NCBI RefSeq assembly: GCF_014705615.1
Contig: NZ_JACXJA010000046.1
Location: forward strand, 17,382-81,381
Direction: 5' to 3'
Source of the DNA: Paenibacillus oceani
Lineage (GTDB): Bacteria; Bacillota; Bacilli; Paenibacillales; NBRC-103111
DNA: 64,000 nt
Both the position numbers and the translations under genes were made by a program. The notes under the pieces are model-generated. The model searched no databases and had not been told where the DNA came from. It saw only the letters and a list, made by a program, of their open reading frames with translations. Below are positions 26,023-35,934 of this stretch, one piece after another (the stretch's first letter is position 1; each line of letters opens with the position of its first letter).

Positions 26023-26886
26023 CTACCCTTTAACCGAGCCGAGCAGCACCCCTTTTGTAAAGTAATTTTGCAGAAACGGATAGATGACGAGCACCGGGAT
26101 GATCGAGAGAATCACCGCCGCCATCTTGACCGACTCCGTCGGCACGACGATCGTCATATCGCCCATCTCCGAAGGGTCCGGCGTGTTCAGCATCGAACGC
26201 AGCACGGCCTGCAGCGGGTGCTTGCTCGTATCGGAGATGTACAGAATCGCCTCGAAAAACGAGTTCCAGTGACTGACTGCATAAAACAAAGAGATGGTGG
26301 CGATAATCGGCATGGATAGCGGCAGCACGATTTTAAACAAGTAGCCAATTTCCGTCGAACCGTCGATCAGAGCCGCCTCCTCGAGATTTTGCGGCAAATT
26401 TTCGATAAAGCTTTTCATGACGAGCACGTTGAAGACGCTTACGGTGCCCGAAAAGATAAGCGCCCAATAGCTGTTCAGCAGCCCCAGCGATTTGACCAGC
26501 ATATATTGCGGAATCATGCCGCCCTGGAACATCATCGTGATGAGCAGCAGCAGCAGGATGGCGTTGCGCCCCGGCATCGACCTGCTCGACAGCCCGTAAG
26601 CGAGCATCATCGACAGCGCCACTCCGATCGCGGTCGAAACGATCGTCACGTAAGCCGAATTGGCGAGCGCCCTCATGATTTTCGTATCCTGAAGCAGCTC
26701 CGCGTACGCCTGGAACGTCACCACTTTCGGGAACACGACGAATCCGCCGTTGCGCACCAATTCGATATAAGGCGTCAGGGAGACGACCAAAACGTAAAAT
26801 ACCGGAAACAGCGCGACCAGGCCGAGCAGCGTAAGCACGATATAGTTAAAGGTTTGAAAGCTGATTTCTCCGGCAGAACGTCTCAT
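26023..26886 (-). CDS. ABC sugar transporter permease, LplC/YtcP type
   Basis: The start is ATG 26886, close behind GAGGAGGAG; a GTG at 26892 lies inside that site. The 287-residue membrane protein has six predicted spans and the EAA loop (ENLPQNLEEAALIDGSTEI), and ends FLQNYFTKGVLLGSVKG, typical of this permease type. It follows the LplB-type gene with a gap of a few bases and forms the channel with it. Confidence 0.94.
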   Translation of the reverse strand: MRRSAGEISFQTFNYIVLTLLGLVALFPVFYVLVVSLTPYIELVRNGGFVVFPKVVTFQAYAELLQDTKIMRALANSAYVTIVSTAIGVALSMMLAYGLSSRSMPGRNAILLLLLITMMFQGGMIPQYMLVKSLGLLNSYWALIFSGTVSVFNVLVMKSFIENLPQNLEEAALIDGSTEIGYLFKIVLPLSMPIIATISLFYAVSHWNSFFEAILYISDTSKHPLQAVLRSMLNTPDPSEMGDMTIVVPTESVKMAAVILSIIPVLVIYPFLQNYFTKGVLLGSVKG

Positions 26887-26898
26887 CTGCACTCCTCC

Positions 26899-27855
26899 TC
26901 ACCAGATTCCGGAATCTCCGAATTTTTTGGCCAGCCGGTTCGCCCCCAGCACCAGCAGCAGCCCGATTACCGATTTGAACAGCCCTACCGCCGTTGCCAG
27001 ACTGAAGTTGTTGTCGATAATGCCTTTGCGGTACACCCACGTATCGATAATATCGGCCGTGTCGTACACAAGCGGGTTGTACATCGCGTATATTTGCGTG
27101 AAGCCCGCGTCCAGAATCGTGCCCATTTTCAAGATCAGCAGCAGGACGATGACATTGCGGATGCCCGGCAGCGTAATATGCCAAGTCTGTTTCCATCTCC
27201 CGGCTCCGTCGATCTTCGCCGCTTCGTACAGCTGCTGGTCGATCGCCGTCAACGCGGCCAAGTAAATGATAGCGCCCCAGCCGATGTCTTTCCAGATGTC
27301 GGAGAAAATGATGATCCAGCGAAACCAGTCGTTCGAGGTCAAAAACTGTATCGGCTGATATCCCCACTCCTTGAGCGTAAAGTTGATCAACCCCGACGTC
27401 GGAGACAGAAACGCGATCAGAATTCCGTAAATGATCACCCACGATAAGAAGTGCGGCATGTACGTAAGCGTCTGGATCGTGCGCTTAAACCAGGAGCGTC
27501 CTACTTCGTTAAGCAGCAGCGCGAGTATAATGTCCGGCGTCATCCCGAAGGCGATTTTCATCAGGCTGATGACGATCGTGTTGCCTGTCACCCTCCAGAA
27601 ATCCGGGCTTTCCCAAAATACCCGGAACCATTTGAGCCCGGCCCAATCGCTGCCGGTTATCCCGAGAAACGGCGAGTAATCTAGAAACGCGATCGATACG
27701 CCGTACAACGAGCCGTATTTGAAAATCAGAATGTACAGCAGTCCCGGAGCGATGAGCAAATACCGGTACTTGTACTTCCACAGGACGCGAAGCAGGCGTG
27801 GCGCCGTGCGCCCGGCGATCGCCGCGCCGCGTCCGCTTTCCGCAATCGTCTTCAT
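26899..27855 (-). CDS. ABC sugar transporter permease, LplB type
   Basis: Start ATG 27855 (MKTIAESGRG) is eight bases after GGAGG; a longer frame from 27870 includes the site. The 318-residue membrane protein has PGLLYILIFKYGSLYGVSIA, the EAA loop YEAAKIDGAGRWKQTWHITLP and the C-terminus RLAKKFGDSGIW, all typical of LplB permeases. It heads the operon and is divergent from the YesM-type sensor. Confidence 0.94.
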   Translation of the reverse strand: MKTIAESGRGAAIAGRTAPRLLRVLWKYKYRYLLIAPGLLYILIFKYGSLYGVSIAFLDYSPFLGITGSDWAGLKWFRVFWESPDFWRVTGNTIVISLMKIAFGMTPDIILALLLNEVGRSWFKRTIQTLTYMPHFLSWVIIYGILIAFLSPTSGLINFTLKEWGYQPIQFLTSNDWFRWIIIFSDIWKDIGWGAIIYLAALTAIDQQLYEAAKIDGAGRWKQTWHITLPGIRNVIVLLLILKMGTILDAGFTQIYAMYNPLVYDTADIIDTWVYRKGIIDNNFSLATAVGLFKSVIGLLLVLGANRLAKKFGDSGIW

Positions 27856-27889
27856 CGTATTGTCCTCCATCTTTGGTTGCGATGATTGG

Positions 27890-27943
27890 ATTGTACCGCA
27901 TGCCGGCTTGCCGGAGCTTTCGGATTGTTTGGCGAAACTTTCG
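27890..27943 (-). promoter_or_regulatory. promoter of LplBC/SBP operon with CGAAAG direct repeats
   Basis: On the minus strand TACAAT (27890-27895) is preceded by CGAAAG half sites at 27917-27922 and 27938-27943, 21 bp apart, then a run of A. Sequence and layout match 1184-1236. The neighbouring YesN-type regulator is the natural candidate to bind here. Confidence 0.6.
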
Positions 27944-28022
27944 TTTTTTTTGGGAGGATTGAAATAACGGGTTCAGAAGAGCGTGTTATAATTTTTAATA
28001 GAATCAAGACGGGGGGATGCTT

Positions 28023-29765
28023 ATGATCCGCGGTCTGTTCGGCAGCTTGTCGGTTAAATTGTTTACGTTTTGCTTCATCTCCATCTCGCTGCTCGTGTTG
28101 CTGCTCGTCGCCGCCTCCCAGCATTACGTATCCGGCCAGTTCGCAAGCCAGCAGACGTCTTACGTCGCTCACGCTCTCAAGCGGACCGATTATTTCCTCA
28201 ATCAATTCATGAAAAATTTGCAAAAGGATTTGCAGTTCATCGCCCGCGACCGGCGGCTGGCGGGACTGGAGCCCGATGAGACGGTACAGCTGCTGGAGCA
28301 ATACCGGCTGCAGTGGAAGGATATTAAAAATTTGTACGTCTTCAACTCGGACGGACACGTGCTCGGCACGTCCGGGGCGCTGTGGGAGATCGCCTCCTCG
28401 GAAAATATCCGCAGCGTACATCTCGGCCTGACGGCTGGCGATTCGCCGGTCGTGTGGACCGAACCCTACTTCTCCCCGGTATCGGATTATACCGTCACCG
28501 TCGCGGTCAAAATCCCGATGGCGGAAGGCGAGTCTCCGGCGATCCTCGCTGCCGATCTGGATCTGGAATCGATTCTCGCCGCTTACGAGGACGAATACCT
28601 GGGCTCCAAGGAATCGCTTCTGCTGCTAAGCCGGGCGAACCGCCCGATCTCGGTCCGGTCGCCTTACGTAAAGTACGATGTGTTCGCCAAATCGTATTCG
28701 CTGTCCGGGCTTCCCGCCGATTCGCTTCAGCATAACGTGAACGCGTGGCAGGCGGAGGACGAACAAGGGAACCCGCTGCACATCTCCCGGGCGAGCAGCA
28801 ACATCTGGGGCTGGCAGGTCATCCTTATTTTGAACGACAGCTTTTTGGCCAAATCGCTCGCTTTTATGAAGGCGTTTTCGATACTGATCGGCCTTGCCGG
28901 GCTGGTGTTGTCGATCGTGGTATCGTATTATTTGGCCCGTTATATGATCAAACCGCTTAAGCAGCTCATCCCTCAGATGAAAAAAGTGAGCGCAGGCGAT
29001 TTTCAGACACAGATCGATAGCCGGCGGAACGACGAATTCGGCATCCTGGCCGTCGCCTTTAACCGGATGGTCGTCAAAATCAGCCAGCTAATGGACTCGG
29101 TCGTCCAAGCCGAGATTAAGAAAAAGATGTACGAGCTGAAGGTGCTGCAAACGCAAATCCAGCCGCACTTCCTCTACAATACGCTCAATTCGATCAGCTA
29201 TCTCGCCAAGCGCGGACGGACCCAGGAAGTGGATACGATGATTACGAATTTGTCCTCGCTGCTGCATTTTCATCTGGATAAGGTCGAGGAGTTCGTTCCG
29301 TTCGACGAGGAGCTGGAAGGGGTGAAGCGGTATGCATCGATTATGGAGTTCCGGTATCCCGGCCAATTCATCCTCGACTTTGAGATCGACGAGATGGTGA
29401 GGCATGTCCCGATTCCAAAATTTACGCTGCAGCCGCTGGTGGAGAATGCGATCTTTCACGGAATTCTGCCCAAAGGCGACCTCGGTTCCATCGTCGTAAC
29501 CGGGGAACGGGACGGCGAGCGGCTCGTGCTGCGCGTCTCCGACGACGGAATCGGCATACCGGACAACCGGCGCAGCCTGCTGCTGCAAACGAAACCGGAC
29601 GGCGCTAACGCCGGGTATTATCATCTCGGACTGTTCAGCATTCACGAACGACTGAGGCTGTATTACGGCGAGGGCTACGGACTGCGCATTCATAGTGTCG
29701 ACAGCGGCGGTACGACGGTAGAAATCATCATTCCGTACAAGGAGGGGACGCAGCATGCAGCTTGA
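28023..29765 (+). CDS. sensor histidine kinase, YesM type
   Basis: ATG 28023 sits six bases after GGGGGG; an ATG at 28017 is too close to it. The 580-residue protein has an N-terminal membrane helix, an extracellular sensor region of about 230 residues, a second helix (SILIGLAGLVLSIVVSYYLA), a HAMP linker, the His_kinase phospho-acceptor motif QPHFLYNTLNSI and an ATPase domain (ENAIFHG, DDGIGI). It probably senses an extracellular sugar and phosphorylates the regulator encoded next, whose start overlaps its end by 11 bp. A TATAAT is present at 27987-27992. Confidence 0.93.
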   Translation: MIRGLFGSLSVKLFTFCFISISLLVLLLVAASQHYVSGQFASQQTSYVAHALKRTDYFLNQFMKNLQKDLQFIARDRRLAGLEPDETVQLLEQYRLQWKDIKNLYVFNSDGHVLGTSGALWEIASSENIRSVHLGLTAGDSPVVWTEPYFSPVSDYTVTVAVKIPMAEGESPAILAADLDLESILAAYEDEYLGSKESLLLLSRANRPISVRSPYVKYDVFAKSYSLSGLPADSLQHNVNAWQAEDEQGNPLHISRASSNIWGWQVILILNDSFLAKSLAFMKAFSILIGLAGLVLSIVVSYYLARYMIKPLKQLIPQMKKVSAGDFQTQIDSRRNDEFGILAVAFNRMVVKISQLMDSVVQAEIKKKMYELKVLQTQIQPHFLYNTLNSISYLAKRGRTQEVDTMITNLSSLLHFHLDKVEEFVPFDEELEGVKRYASIMEFRYPGQFILDFEIDEMVRHVPIPKFTLQPLVENAIFHGILPKGDLGSIVVTGERDGERLVLRVSDDGIGIPDNRRSLLLQTKPDGANAGYYHLGLFSIHERLRLYYGEGYGLRIHSVDSGGTTVEIIIPYKEGTQHAA

Positions 29766-31461
29766 CCGGAACGAACCGTCGCCGGACATTCGGGTACTAA
29801 TCGTAGACGATGAGTATATGGTGCGGAGCACGCTGCGCGAGGAGATCGGCTGGGAGCGGCTCGGCATGAAGGTTGTCGCGGAGGCGTCGAACGGCAGACA
29901 GGCTCTGGAGAAATGCGCCGCCTACAGCCCCGATCTGGCCTTGATCGACATCTCCATGCCGGTGATGAGCGGGCTGGAGATGATCGTTTCGGCCAAGCAG
30001 GATTTTCCGGGACTCCGCTTCGCGATTCTGACTGCGCATCCAGACTTTGCTTACGCTCAGGAGGCGCTGAATGCGGGCGCGCTCGCTTATGTGCTGAAGA
30101 CGCCGGTGCTCGTCCAGGATGTGGAGCGGATGCTGGCGAATTGCCGGGACACGATCCGGGCGGAGCGCGAGAGCCACCTCCGGGTCCGGTTCGCCGATCA
30201 GGTGCTGAGCCGGCACGCTTGGGACATCCGGCATGCGCTTCTGCTGGATTTGCAGCGGGGCAGCCATATCGCGGAATCGCACTGGGCGTATTTGTTTCCG
30301 TACGCCAAGCCGGGGTCCGCGGGCGGGCGGGATCAAGCCGCTTCGGCTTCGGGCGCTTTGGGCGCTCCGTCTGCTCAGCCGAGCCGGCTTCAGGTGATGT
30401 ATGTAACAGCGCTCCATATGAAGCGTCTTTTGGCCCGCTACCCCGAAGCCGACGCGCCCTTGGTCAAATATTCCTTATTCCAGGCGGTTCAGGAAGTAGC
30501 CGCCGATTGCGGCGGAGGAACGGCACTCCCCGACGCTACCGGCGGCGTTTACCTGATCCGCACGCTCCCCGTCTCCGGCAGCAGAACCAAATCGGAGTCG
30601 GACGTCCAGCATATCATCACCCGGCTGAACCGGTTTTTCGCCAACTATTACTCCGCCGACGCCGTAATCGGGATCAGCTCTTCCCGTTCGTCGCGCGAGA
30701 GCTTGCGGGACATGCTGCACGAGGCCGAAGCCGCCTCGGAGCTTTCCTTTTATATGCCCGGCAGGGAAGCCCCGTATTATGCTTACGAAAAAAAGCCGGC
30801 TGTCCGATCGTCGGGGGCCGCATGGCCGAAGGTGGAAGCCGAGCTGCTCGCGAAGTGGCGCCAGCCTCACCGGGCGGACGTCCCGGGCTGCTTGCAGGTG
30901 CTCCGCCACTATGCGGAGAGCGATCGGCCCGAGCCGGACAAGCTTCGCCGTCAGACGCTCGCCCTGCTGGAGACGTCCGGTGTGCCGCTGACCCGCAGCG
31001 ACTGGAACGAGCTGACCGACAACGGGACGCTGAACGCCTGGCTCGACGGTCTGGACAAAGTGCTCGGCCGCGACACCTCGCCTGCGCTGATCTCCCCTGC
31101 GGTCCCAGCGATGCATGAGGATATCGGCAAGGCGCTCGACTACATGCGAAGCCATCTGCACGATAACTTGACGCTCGCCAAAGTAGCCGAGCATATTCAT
31201 ATGAATCCGAGCTATTTCAGCCATCTGTTCAAGGTCAACACAGGCACGACGTTTATCGACCATCTGACCGGCCTGCGGATCGAGCGGGCCAAGCAGCTGC
31301 TGCAGAGACCGGAGCTGAAAAACTATATGCTCTGTGATGAAATCGGCTTCGCCAGCTATCCGCACTTCTGCACGCAGTTCAAAAAACATACGGGATACAC
31401 CCCGAGCGAATACAAGCAGCAAGTGCTCGCCTCCGGGACGAGGGACGACGGCGGAAAATGA
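29755..31461 (+). CDS. response regulator with AraC-type DNA-binding domain, YesN type
   Basis: The 568-residue protein has an N-terminal receiver domain (VDDE, phospho-acceptor Asp65 in LALIDISMP, Lys in LKTPVL), a long central linker, and a C-terminal double HTH (HIHMNPSYFSHLFKVNTG and IGFASYPHFCTQFKKHTG). It overlaps the sensor gene and probably activates the divergent LplBC operon through the CGAAAG repeats at 27917-27943, and possibly the esterase at 1045. Confidence 0.94.
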   Translation: MQLDRNEPSPDIRVLIVDDEYMVRSTLREEIGWERLGMKVVAEASNGRQALEKCAAYSPDLALIDISMPVMSGLEMIVSAKQDFPGLRFAILTAHPDFAYAQEALNAGALAYVLKTPVLVQDVERMLANCRDTIRAERESHLRVRFADQVLSRHAWDIRHALLLDLQRGSHIAESHWAYLFPYAKPGSAGGRDQAASASGALGAPSAQPSRLQVMYVTALHMKRLLARYPEADAPLVKYSLFQAVQEVAADCGGGTALPDATGGVYLIRTLPVSGSRTKSESDVQHIITRLNRFFANYYSADAVIGISSSRSSRESLRDMLHEAEAASELSFYMPGREAPYYAYEKKPAVRSSGAAWPKVEAELLAKWRQPHRADVPGCLQVLRHYAESDRPEPDKLRRQTLALLETSGVPLTRSDWNELTDNGTLNAWLDGLDKVLGRDTSPALISPAVPAMHEDIGKALDYMRSHLHDNLTLAKVAEHIHMNPSYFSHLFKVNTGTTFIDHLTGLRIERAKQLLQRPELKNYMLCDEIGFASYPHFCTQFKKHTGYTPSEYKQQVLASGTRDDGGK

Positions 31462-31552
31462 GGAGTCCACCATAAGGCTCGTCTGTGCGTTCGCGGTCGT
31501 ATCCATTCGTTCCCATGATCGGGTATACTATTTGATATATGAAAAGCTAGCG

Positions 31553-31796
31553 GCATCCTGGACCTTATGCACCCGCAAATGGGCGAGAGGGAACCAAATA
31601 GGAGTGGTTTGTACCCTTTATTTTGTTCGAAAACCCGCTTGGATACGAAATAAGAGCGGTTTGAAGCTTCTAAAATCCGCGAAAAGGCTGTACACCCCAT
31701 CAGTTGGTTGAAAAGAGGGGGGCAAGCCTCCCTTATTCACTCCTGTTTCGCGATTGGACTGAAAATAGAGCTGCCAAAGATGCCAAAGACTCTTAT
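31553..31796 (+). repeat. dispersed non-coding element, copy 1
   Basis: About 244 bp that matches, with scattered changes and small gaps, the reverse complement of 52205-52432. Shared landmarks are GCATCCT at one end, several units of the form AATAAG-N-GTGGTTTG-N-ACC about 50 bp apart in the middle, and AGACTCTTAT at the other end. No coding frame is kept between copies. The rest of the gap from 31462 to 31987 holds only this element and the serC terminator. Confidence 0.75.
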
Positions 31797-31900
31797 CTCT
31801 TTTCGTAGGGTCTTACATCTACGTTACCGTGTCATGCAATCCCTTTGGGGCACCTCTTCAGAAAATATAGAAGCTATTACATGGGTGGCCAAAAACCAAA

Positions 31901-31940
31901 AACGCAAAAAGCCTGCGCATCCTCGCAAGCTTTTTGCGTT
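31901..31940 (-). terminator. terminator of serC
   Basis: AACGCAAAAAGC and GCTTTTTGCGTT form a perfect 12-bp stem about 50 bp after the serC stop; T-rich sequence follows on the minus strand. It may act in both directions. Confidence 0.8.
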
Positions 31941-31987
31941 CCACAATTCCTCTGCCCGACTTACCCGGACAACCGAACAAGCTTCCT

Positions 31988-33076
31988 TTACCCGTTCCGG
32001 CGCTGGAACTCCTGCATAAACTCGGCCAGCGCCTTGCAGCTTTCGTACGGTACCGCGTTGTACGTGGAGGCGCGCATATGACCGACGTCGCGGTGACCCT
32101 TCAGGCCGACGAATCCGGCCGCTTCCGCTTCCTGGATAAACTTCTTCTCCAGCTCGTCGCTGCCGAGCGCGAACGTGATATTCATGAGCGAACGGCTGCC
32201 CGGATCGACAAGCCCCTCGAAGAAGCCGCCGCTGCCGTCGATGGCGTCGTAGATCAGCTTCGTTTTGTCGTGATTCAACCGCTCCATCGCTTCCAGTCCA
32301 CCGAGCCCTTTAATCCACTTCAATACGAGGCTTACGATATAGACGGAGTAAACCGGCGGCGTGTTATACAGCGACTTGCTTTTGGCGTGCGTATCGTAAC
32401 GAAGCATCGTAGGCAGCCCCTTGGGCGAATCCTTCAGCATGCCTTCCTTCGCGATGACGACCGTAACTCCGGACGGTCCCAGATTTTTCTGGGCGCCGGC
32501 ATACAGAAAGTCGAACTTCGACACGTCCACCGGACGGCACAAAATATCGCTCGACAAGTCCGCGATCAGCGGCACGCTGCCGATATCCGGGTATTCCGCG
32601 TATTGGGAGCCGGCAATCGTCTCGTTCGACGTAATATGAATGTAGGCGGCGTTCGGGCGAACCTCAATCTCATTCGGAGCCGGGATTCGGCGGAATCCGC
32701 TTGCTTCGCCGGTACCGGCCACATACGTCTCGCCGATGCCTTTCGCTTCCTTGAGCGCTTTGTCCGCCCAGCTTCCGGTCAGTACATAACCGGCCGCTTG
32801 GCCTTGCTGCAAGTAGTTCATCGGGATCATGGCGAATTGCGTGCTGGCTCCTCCTTGGAGAAACAGCACTTCATACCCGTTCGGTACGCCAAGCAGTTCC
32901 TTCATGAGCGATTGAGCTTCATCGTTGACTTGCTCGTATTCTTTGCTCCTGTGGGAGATTTCCATAATCGACATGCCGATTCCGCGATAATCGACGAACT
33001 CCGCTTGCGCCTGCTGGAGCACGTCCAGAGGCAGCGCAGCCGGTCCGGCGTTAAAGTTGTATGCCCGTTTCGTCAC
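31988..33076 (-). CDS. serC: phosphoserine aminotransferase
   Basis: The 362-residue PLP enzyme makes 3-phosphoserine from 3-phosphohydroxypyruvate and glutamate in serine synthesis. It begins TKRAYNFNAGPAALPLDVL, the hallmark of SerC, and carries GGASTQFAMIPMN and the PLP-lysine region YAGAQKNLGPSG. GTG 33076 is preferred, nine bases after AAGGT; GTG 33085 is the alternative. It stands alone with its own terminator. Confidence 0.95.
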   Translation of the reverse strand: MTKRAYNFNAGPAALPLDVLQQAQAEFVDYRGIGMSIMEISHRSKEYEQVNDEAQSLMKELLGVPNGYEVLFLQGGASTQFAMIPMNYLQQGQAAGYVLTGSWADKALKEAKGIGETYVAGTGEASGFRRIPAPNEIEVRPNAAYIHITSNETIAGSQYAEYPDIGSVPLIADLSSDILCRPVDVSKFDFLYAGAQKNLGPSGVTVVIAKEGMLKDSPKGLPTMLRYDTHAKSKSLYNTPPVYSVYIVSLVLKWIKGLGGLEAMERLNHDKTKLIYDAIDGSGGFFEGLVDPGSRSLMNITFALGSDELEKKFIQEAEAAGFVGLKGHRDVGHMRASTYNAVPYESCKALAEFMQEFQRRNG

Positions 33077-33284
33077 AGTTACCACACCTTTTCCGTTTGT
33101 GTAATATGGCTATGATAGCAGTATTCGCGAAGCCGTTCAATACAGCAGGGCGAAATTGTCCGAAAGTTGTCTTAAAATGAAAAAATTTATTCTCCGTCCG
33201 GGTGTCCGGATGCACTCCCGGGCACCTTAAGGGTATACTCCTTTTGAACGTACGCCAAACTATGGATACCATGGCAGAAAAGAG

Positions 33285-33887
33285 GTGAGCATCATCGCAG
33301 CATCCGAAATGCACAGGCTGTTTATCGCCGTTCCGCTTCCTGCCGCTCTTCAAAACAAGGCGGCAGACGCGATGGACCGGCTCAGACAGGTTCAGTCGTA
33401 TAAGAAATGGGTGCACCCTCAAGATTTGCATCTGACGCTAACGTTCATCGGCGACGTCCCTCCGGCCTCCATCGCCGCCATCGAGACCGAGCTGGAGAAG
33501 GTCGCTGCGCGCAGCAACCCGTTCCCGCTTCGTCTGCACGGCGCCGGCACCTTCGGACTCCCGCATTCCCCCCGTGTGCTGTGGGCCGGTCTGGACGGCG
33601 GAATGGAGCAGCTGCGGCGGCTTCAGGCAGACGTTGAAGGGCAGATGGCCGCGCTCGGCTACCCTCCGGAAAAACGTCCCTACTCGCCACATATTACGTT
33701 GGCGCGGCAATATACCGGCGACGATCCGGCACTGGAAGAGGCGCCGGCGGCACTGTTCCGCCCGGACGACGCGGACGGCTCCGCGCTCGCATGGATCGCC
33801 GACCGGATCGTCCTGTACCGCAGCCATCTAGGCCGTACGCCGATGTACGAGCCGGTCCGCACCGTCGTCTTTCACGCGGGCGGCTGA
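33285..33887 (+). CDS. thpR: RNA 2',3'-cyclic phosphodiesterase (2H family)
   Basis: This 200-residue protein carries both 2H motifs, HLTLTFIG and HITLAR, spaced about 85 residues as in ThpR/LigT. It opens RNA 2',3'-cyclic phosphates. The start is uncertain: GTG 33285 falls within an AAGAGGTG ribosome-site-like sequence, and ATG 33309 (MHRLFIAVPLP) is the next candidate and fits the family start well. Confidence 0.92.
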   Translation: MSIIAASEMHRLFIAVPLPAALQNKAADAMDRLRQVQSYKKWVHPQDLHLTLTFIGDVPPASIAAIETELEKVAARSNPFPLRLHGAGTFGLPHSPRVLWAGLDGGMEQLRRLQADVEGQMAALGYPPEKRPYSPHITLARQYTGDDPALEEAPAALFRPDDADGSALAWIADRIVLYRSHLGRTPMYEPVRTVVFHAGG

Positions 33888-34129
33888 CAACGCTTCCCCG
33901 ATGCGCAGCCCAGCCTGGTACAGCCCGGCAGCGGACAGGGGCGGGTATGCAGCTGACAGGCCGCATCTGCCCCGCTTACAGGCCCCATCACAGCTTGTTG
34001 CTGCTGCTACTCGCGCTGCGCCAGCCCCCTAGGCATGACGGCGTACGGTCACGGCCGGATCACCTCCGCTTTCCGTACCGCGCGAAACTGCGGGGATCGC
34101 GCTTCATGACGGAGTCAACCTCCACATGC
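33888..34129. other. GC-rich intergenic region, nothing recognised
   Basis: Between convergent thpR and trpS. No gene and no clear T-tailed hairpin was seen. Confidence 0.4.
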
Positions 34130-35125
34130 CTACACCATCAGCAGTCCAATCGCCTGGCGCACCTCGGCGATTACGCTTTGCGCCTTCTCTCTCGCTTTAT
34201 CGCGTCCGATCCGAAGCACATCGACAGCGTCCGCTTCGCTTAAACGGGCGTGCCGGAGCCGGAACGGCTCGACGACCGCGTTCAGATTGGCGGCCAGTTG
34301 CCCTTTGCAGGCGACACAGCCGATCTCGGCGCGCCGGCACTGCTCCGCAATCGTCTCCCGCTCCGCCTCGCCGGTAAAGTACGAGTGCAGGTGAAACACG
34401 TTGCACCCTTCTACGGTCGGATGCCCCGGCTCCTCGCGGTAAACGCGCAACGGATCGGATACCGTCCTGCGCACCTTCTCCCCGATCGCCGTCCCGTCGT
34501 CCTTCAGACTGATGTAAGTCGCAGCGCCGTCCGATTTGCTCATTTTCCCGCTTCCGGCAAGCGACGGAACCCGGCCTGCATTTTCAATAATCGGCTGCGC
34601 TTCCGGAAATACGTCCCCGTACAGTTGATTGAACCGCCGGGCGATCGTCCGCGCAATCTCCAGATGGACGAGCTGGTCTTCTCCGACCATGACCCGCTCC
34701 GTCTTGAACAGCAGGATGTCCGCCGCCATCAGGACCGGGTATCCGACGAGCCCGTAATTAATATTGTCCGGATGCCGCTTCGCCTTCTCTTTGAACGTCG
34801 GCACTCTCATCAGCTCGCCAAGCGGCATCACCATACTCAAATAGGTGTGCAGCTCGCATATCTCCGCCGCCAGCGACGATTGCACATACAGCGTGCACCG
34901 CTGCGGATCGACGCCTCCTGCGACATAGTTGCGCGCCGTCTCGATCACATAGGAGCGCAGTTGGTCCGGTTTCGGATGCGTCGTCAGCGAATGCAGATCC
35001 GCGATAAAATAACGCGCCTCATACCGCTCCTGAGCCTCCACAAGCCCTTTCAGCGCCCCGTAATAGTTCCCTACATGCAGCTCTCCCGTCGGACGAATGC
35101 CCGATATCATACTCGTTCTAGTCAT
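34130..35125 (-). CDS. trpS: tryptophanyl-tRNA synthetase
   Basis: The 331-residue class I synthetase charges tRNA-Trp. The HIGH-type motif is HVGNYYGAL, and the KMSKS loop is GKMSKSDGA. Other family patterns are ISGIRPTGELHVG at the start and LMAADILLFKTE in the middle. ATG 35125 is six bases after GGAGGG. Expression is controlled by the T-box leader at 35350-35690. Confidence 0.96.
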   Translation of the reverse strand: MTRTSMISGIRPTGELHVGNYYGALKGLVEAQERYEARYFIADLHSLTTHPKPDQLRSYVIETARNYVAGGVDPQRCTLYVQSSLAAEICELHTYLSMVMPLGELMRVPTFKEKAKRHPDNINYGLVGYPVLMAADILLFKTERVMVGEDQLVHLEIARTIARRFNQLYGDVFPEAQPIIENAGRVPSLAGSGKMSKSDGAATYISLKDDGTAIGEKVRRTVSDPLRVYREEPGHPTVEGCNVFHLHSYFTGEAERETIAEQCRRAEIGCVACKGQLAANLNAVVEPFRLRHARLSEADAVDVLRIGRDKAREKAQSVIAEVRQAIGLLMV

Positions 35126-35349
35126 TGAAATCCCTCCATTTGTATATGCCTCTTCCGATATGGCGGCTTAGCCGCTTTGCGCCTGGTCTTGCATATTGCT
35201 TCCGTCCGTTCCGTTTTTCCGGTACCATCCGCCACCAGCCATCGCTCATTTGCGACCACACTCCTTTCCTATTTCTTCGGCAGCCGTCCCTCTGCTTTGT
35301 TATGCAGTAAACGGACTCCCGAAGTCGATTTGACCGCTTATTTAAAAAA
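35126..35349 (-). other. 5' untranslated region between the T-box terminator and trpS
   Basis: Transcribed leader DNA downstream of the T-box hairpin. It contains open frames but no ribosome site other than that of trpS. Confidence 0.4.
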
Positions 35350-35690
35350 CAAAAAGAGCCTTCTATCCCCATAAAAAGGACGGAAAGCCCGCGGTGCCAC
35401 CTTTAATTAGTTTGCCTCATGAGCAAACTCACTTTAGCGGTACGGAGCAATGTCGGAGAGCGCCGGCGCCATAGTCTGCCAAGCGTCACGCATTGTCGAT
35501 ACCGTGCCCCGGGATATCGGGTAGGCGTCCCGCCGGAGCCTAAACGTTCAGGGGGAATCCCCGCAACGGTTCGGTCCGGACGCTCGGAAGTCCATTCGGC
35601 AAGACGTCCACACCGGTTCGCACCTGCCACCGGCTCTCTGACGTTTTCGTCGTGCGTACTCCTCTTCTTCATCGCGCGTGTTATACTTAC
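35350..35690 (-). promoter_or_regulatory. T-box riboswitch of trpS
   Basis: On the minus strand the conserved T-box AAAGGTGGCACCGCG lies at 35390-35404. It can form the antiterminator or be taken into the terminator stem (GGGCTTTCC pairing with the strand ending GAAGGCTC, then a T run) at 35343-35390. Further upstream are the stem I landmarks GAGTA and AGAGAG and a GGTGC-GAACC loop. A UGG in GAATGGAC (35592-35594) is the likely specifier codon, matching tryptophan. Uncharged tRNA-Trp would then allow trpS transcription. Confidence 0.9.
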
Positions 35691-35934
35691 GAATGGATAT
35701 TATTATACATTCGATGGGACCTCTTACGCAATCCCCTCTCCGGAAACCGCTTGTTTCCTTTGCCGAAAGCCGCCCGGGAATTCCACTGCGCTTTCATTCG
35801 CCGCATCTCAAACATTTCGCATATTTCGGCTATTTTTTGCATGAAAAAGGAAACTTTTCGTCGACAGTTGACGTCTAATCGATGTTCGGACAAAATAGGT
35901 ATATTGACTTCGGAAACGGGTGAAACCAATTGAT

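Noticed and set aside
31934..33115. Plus-strand open frame of 393 codons
   Set aside because: It lies antisense to serC, whose motifs are unmistakable.
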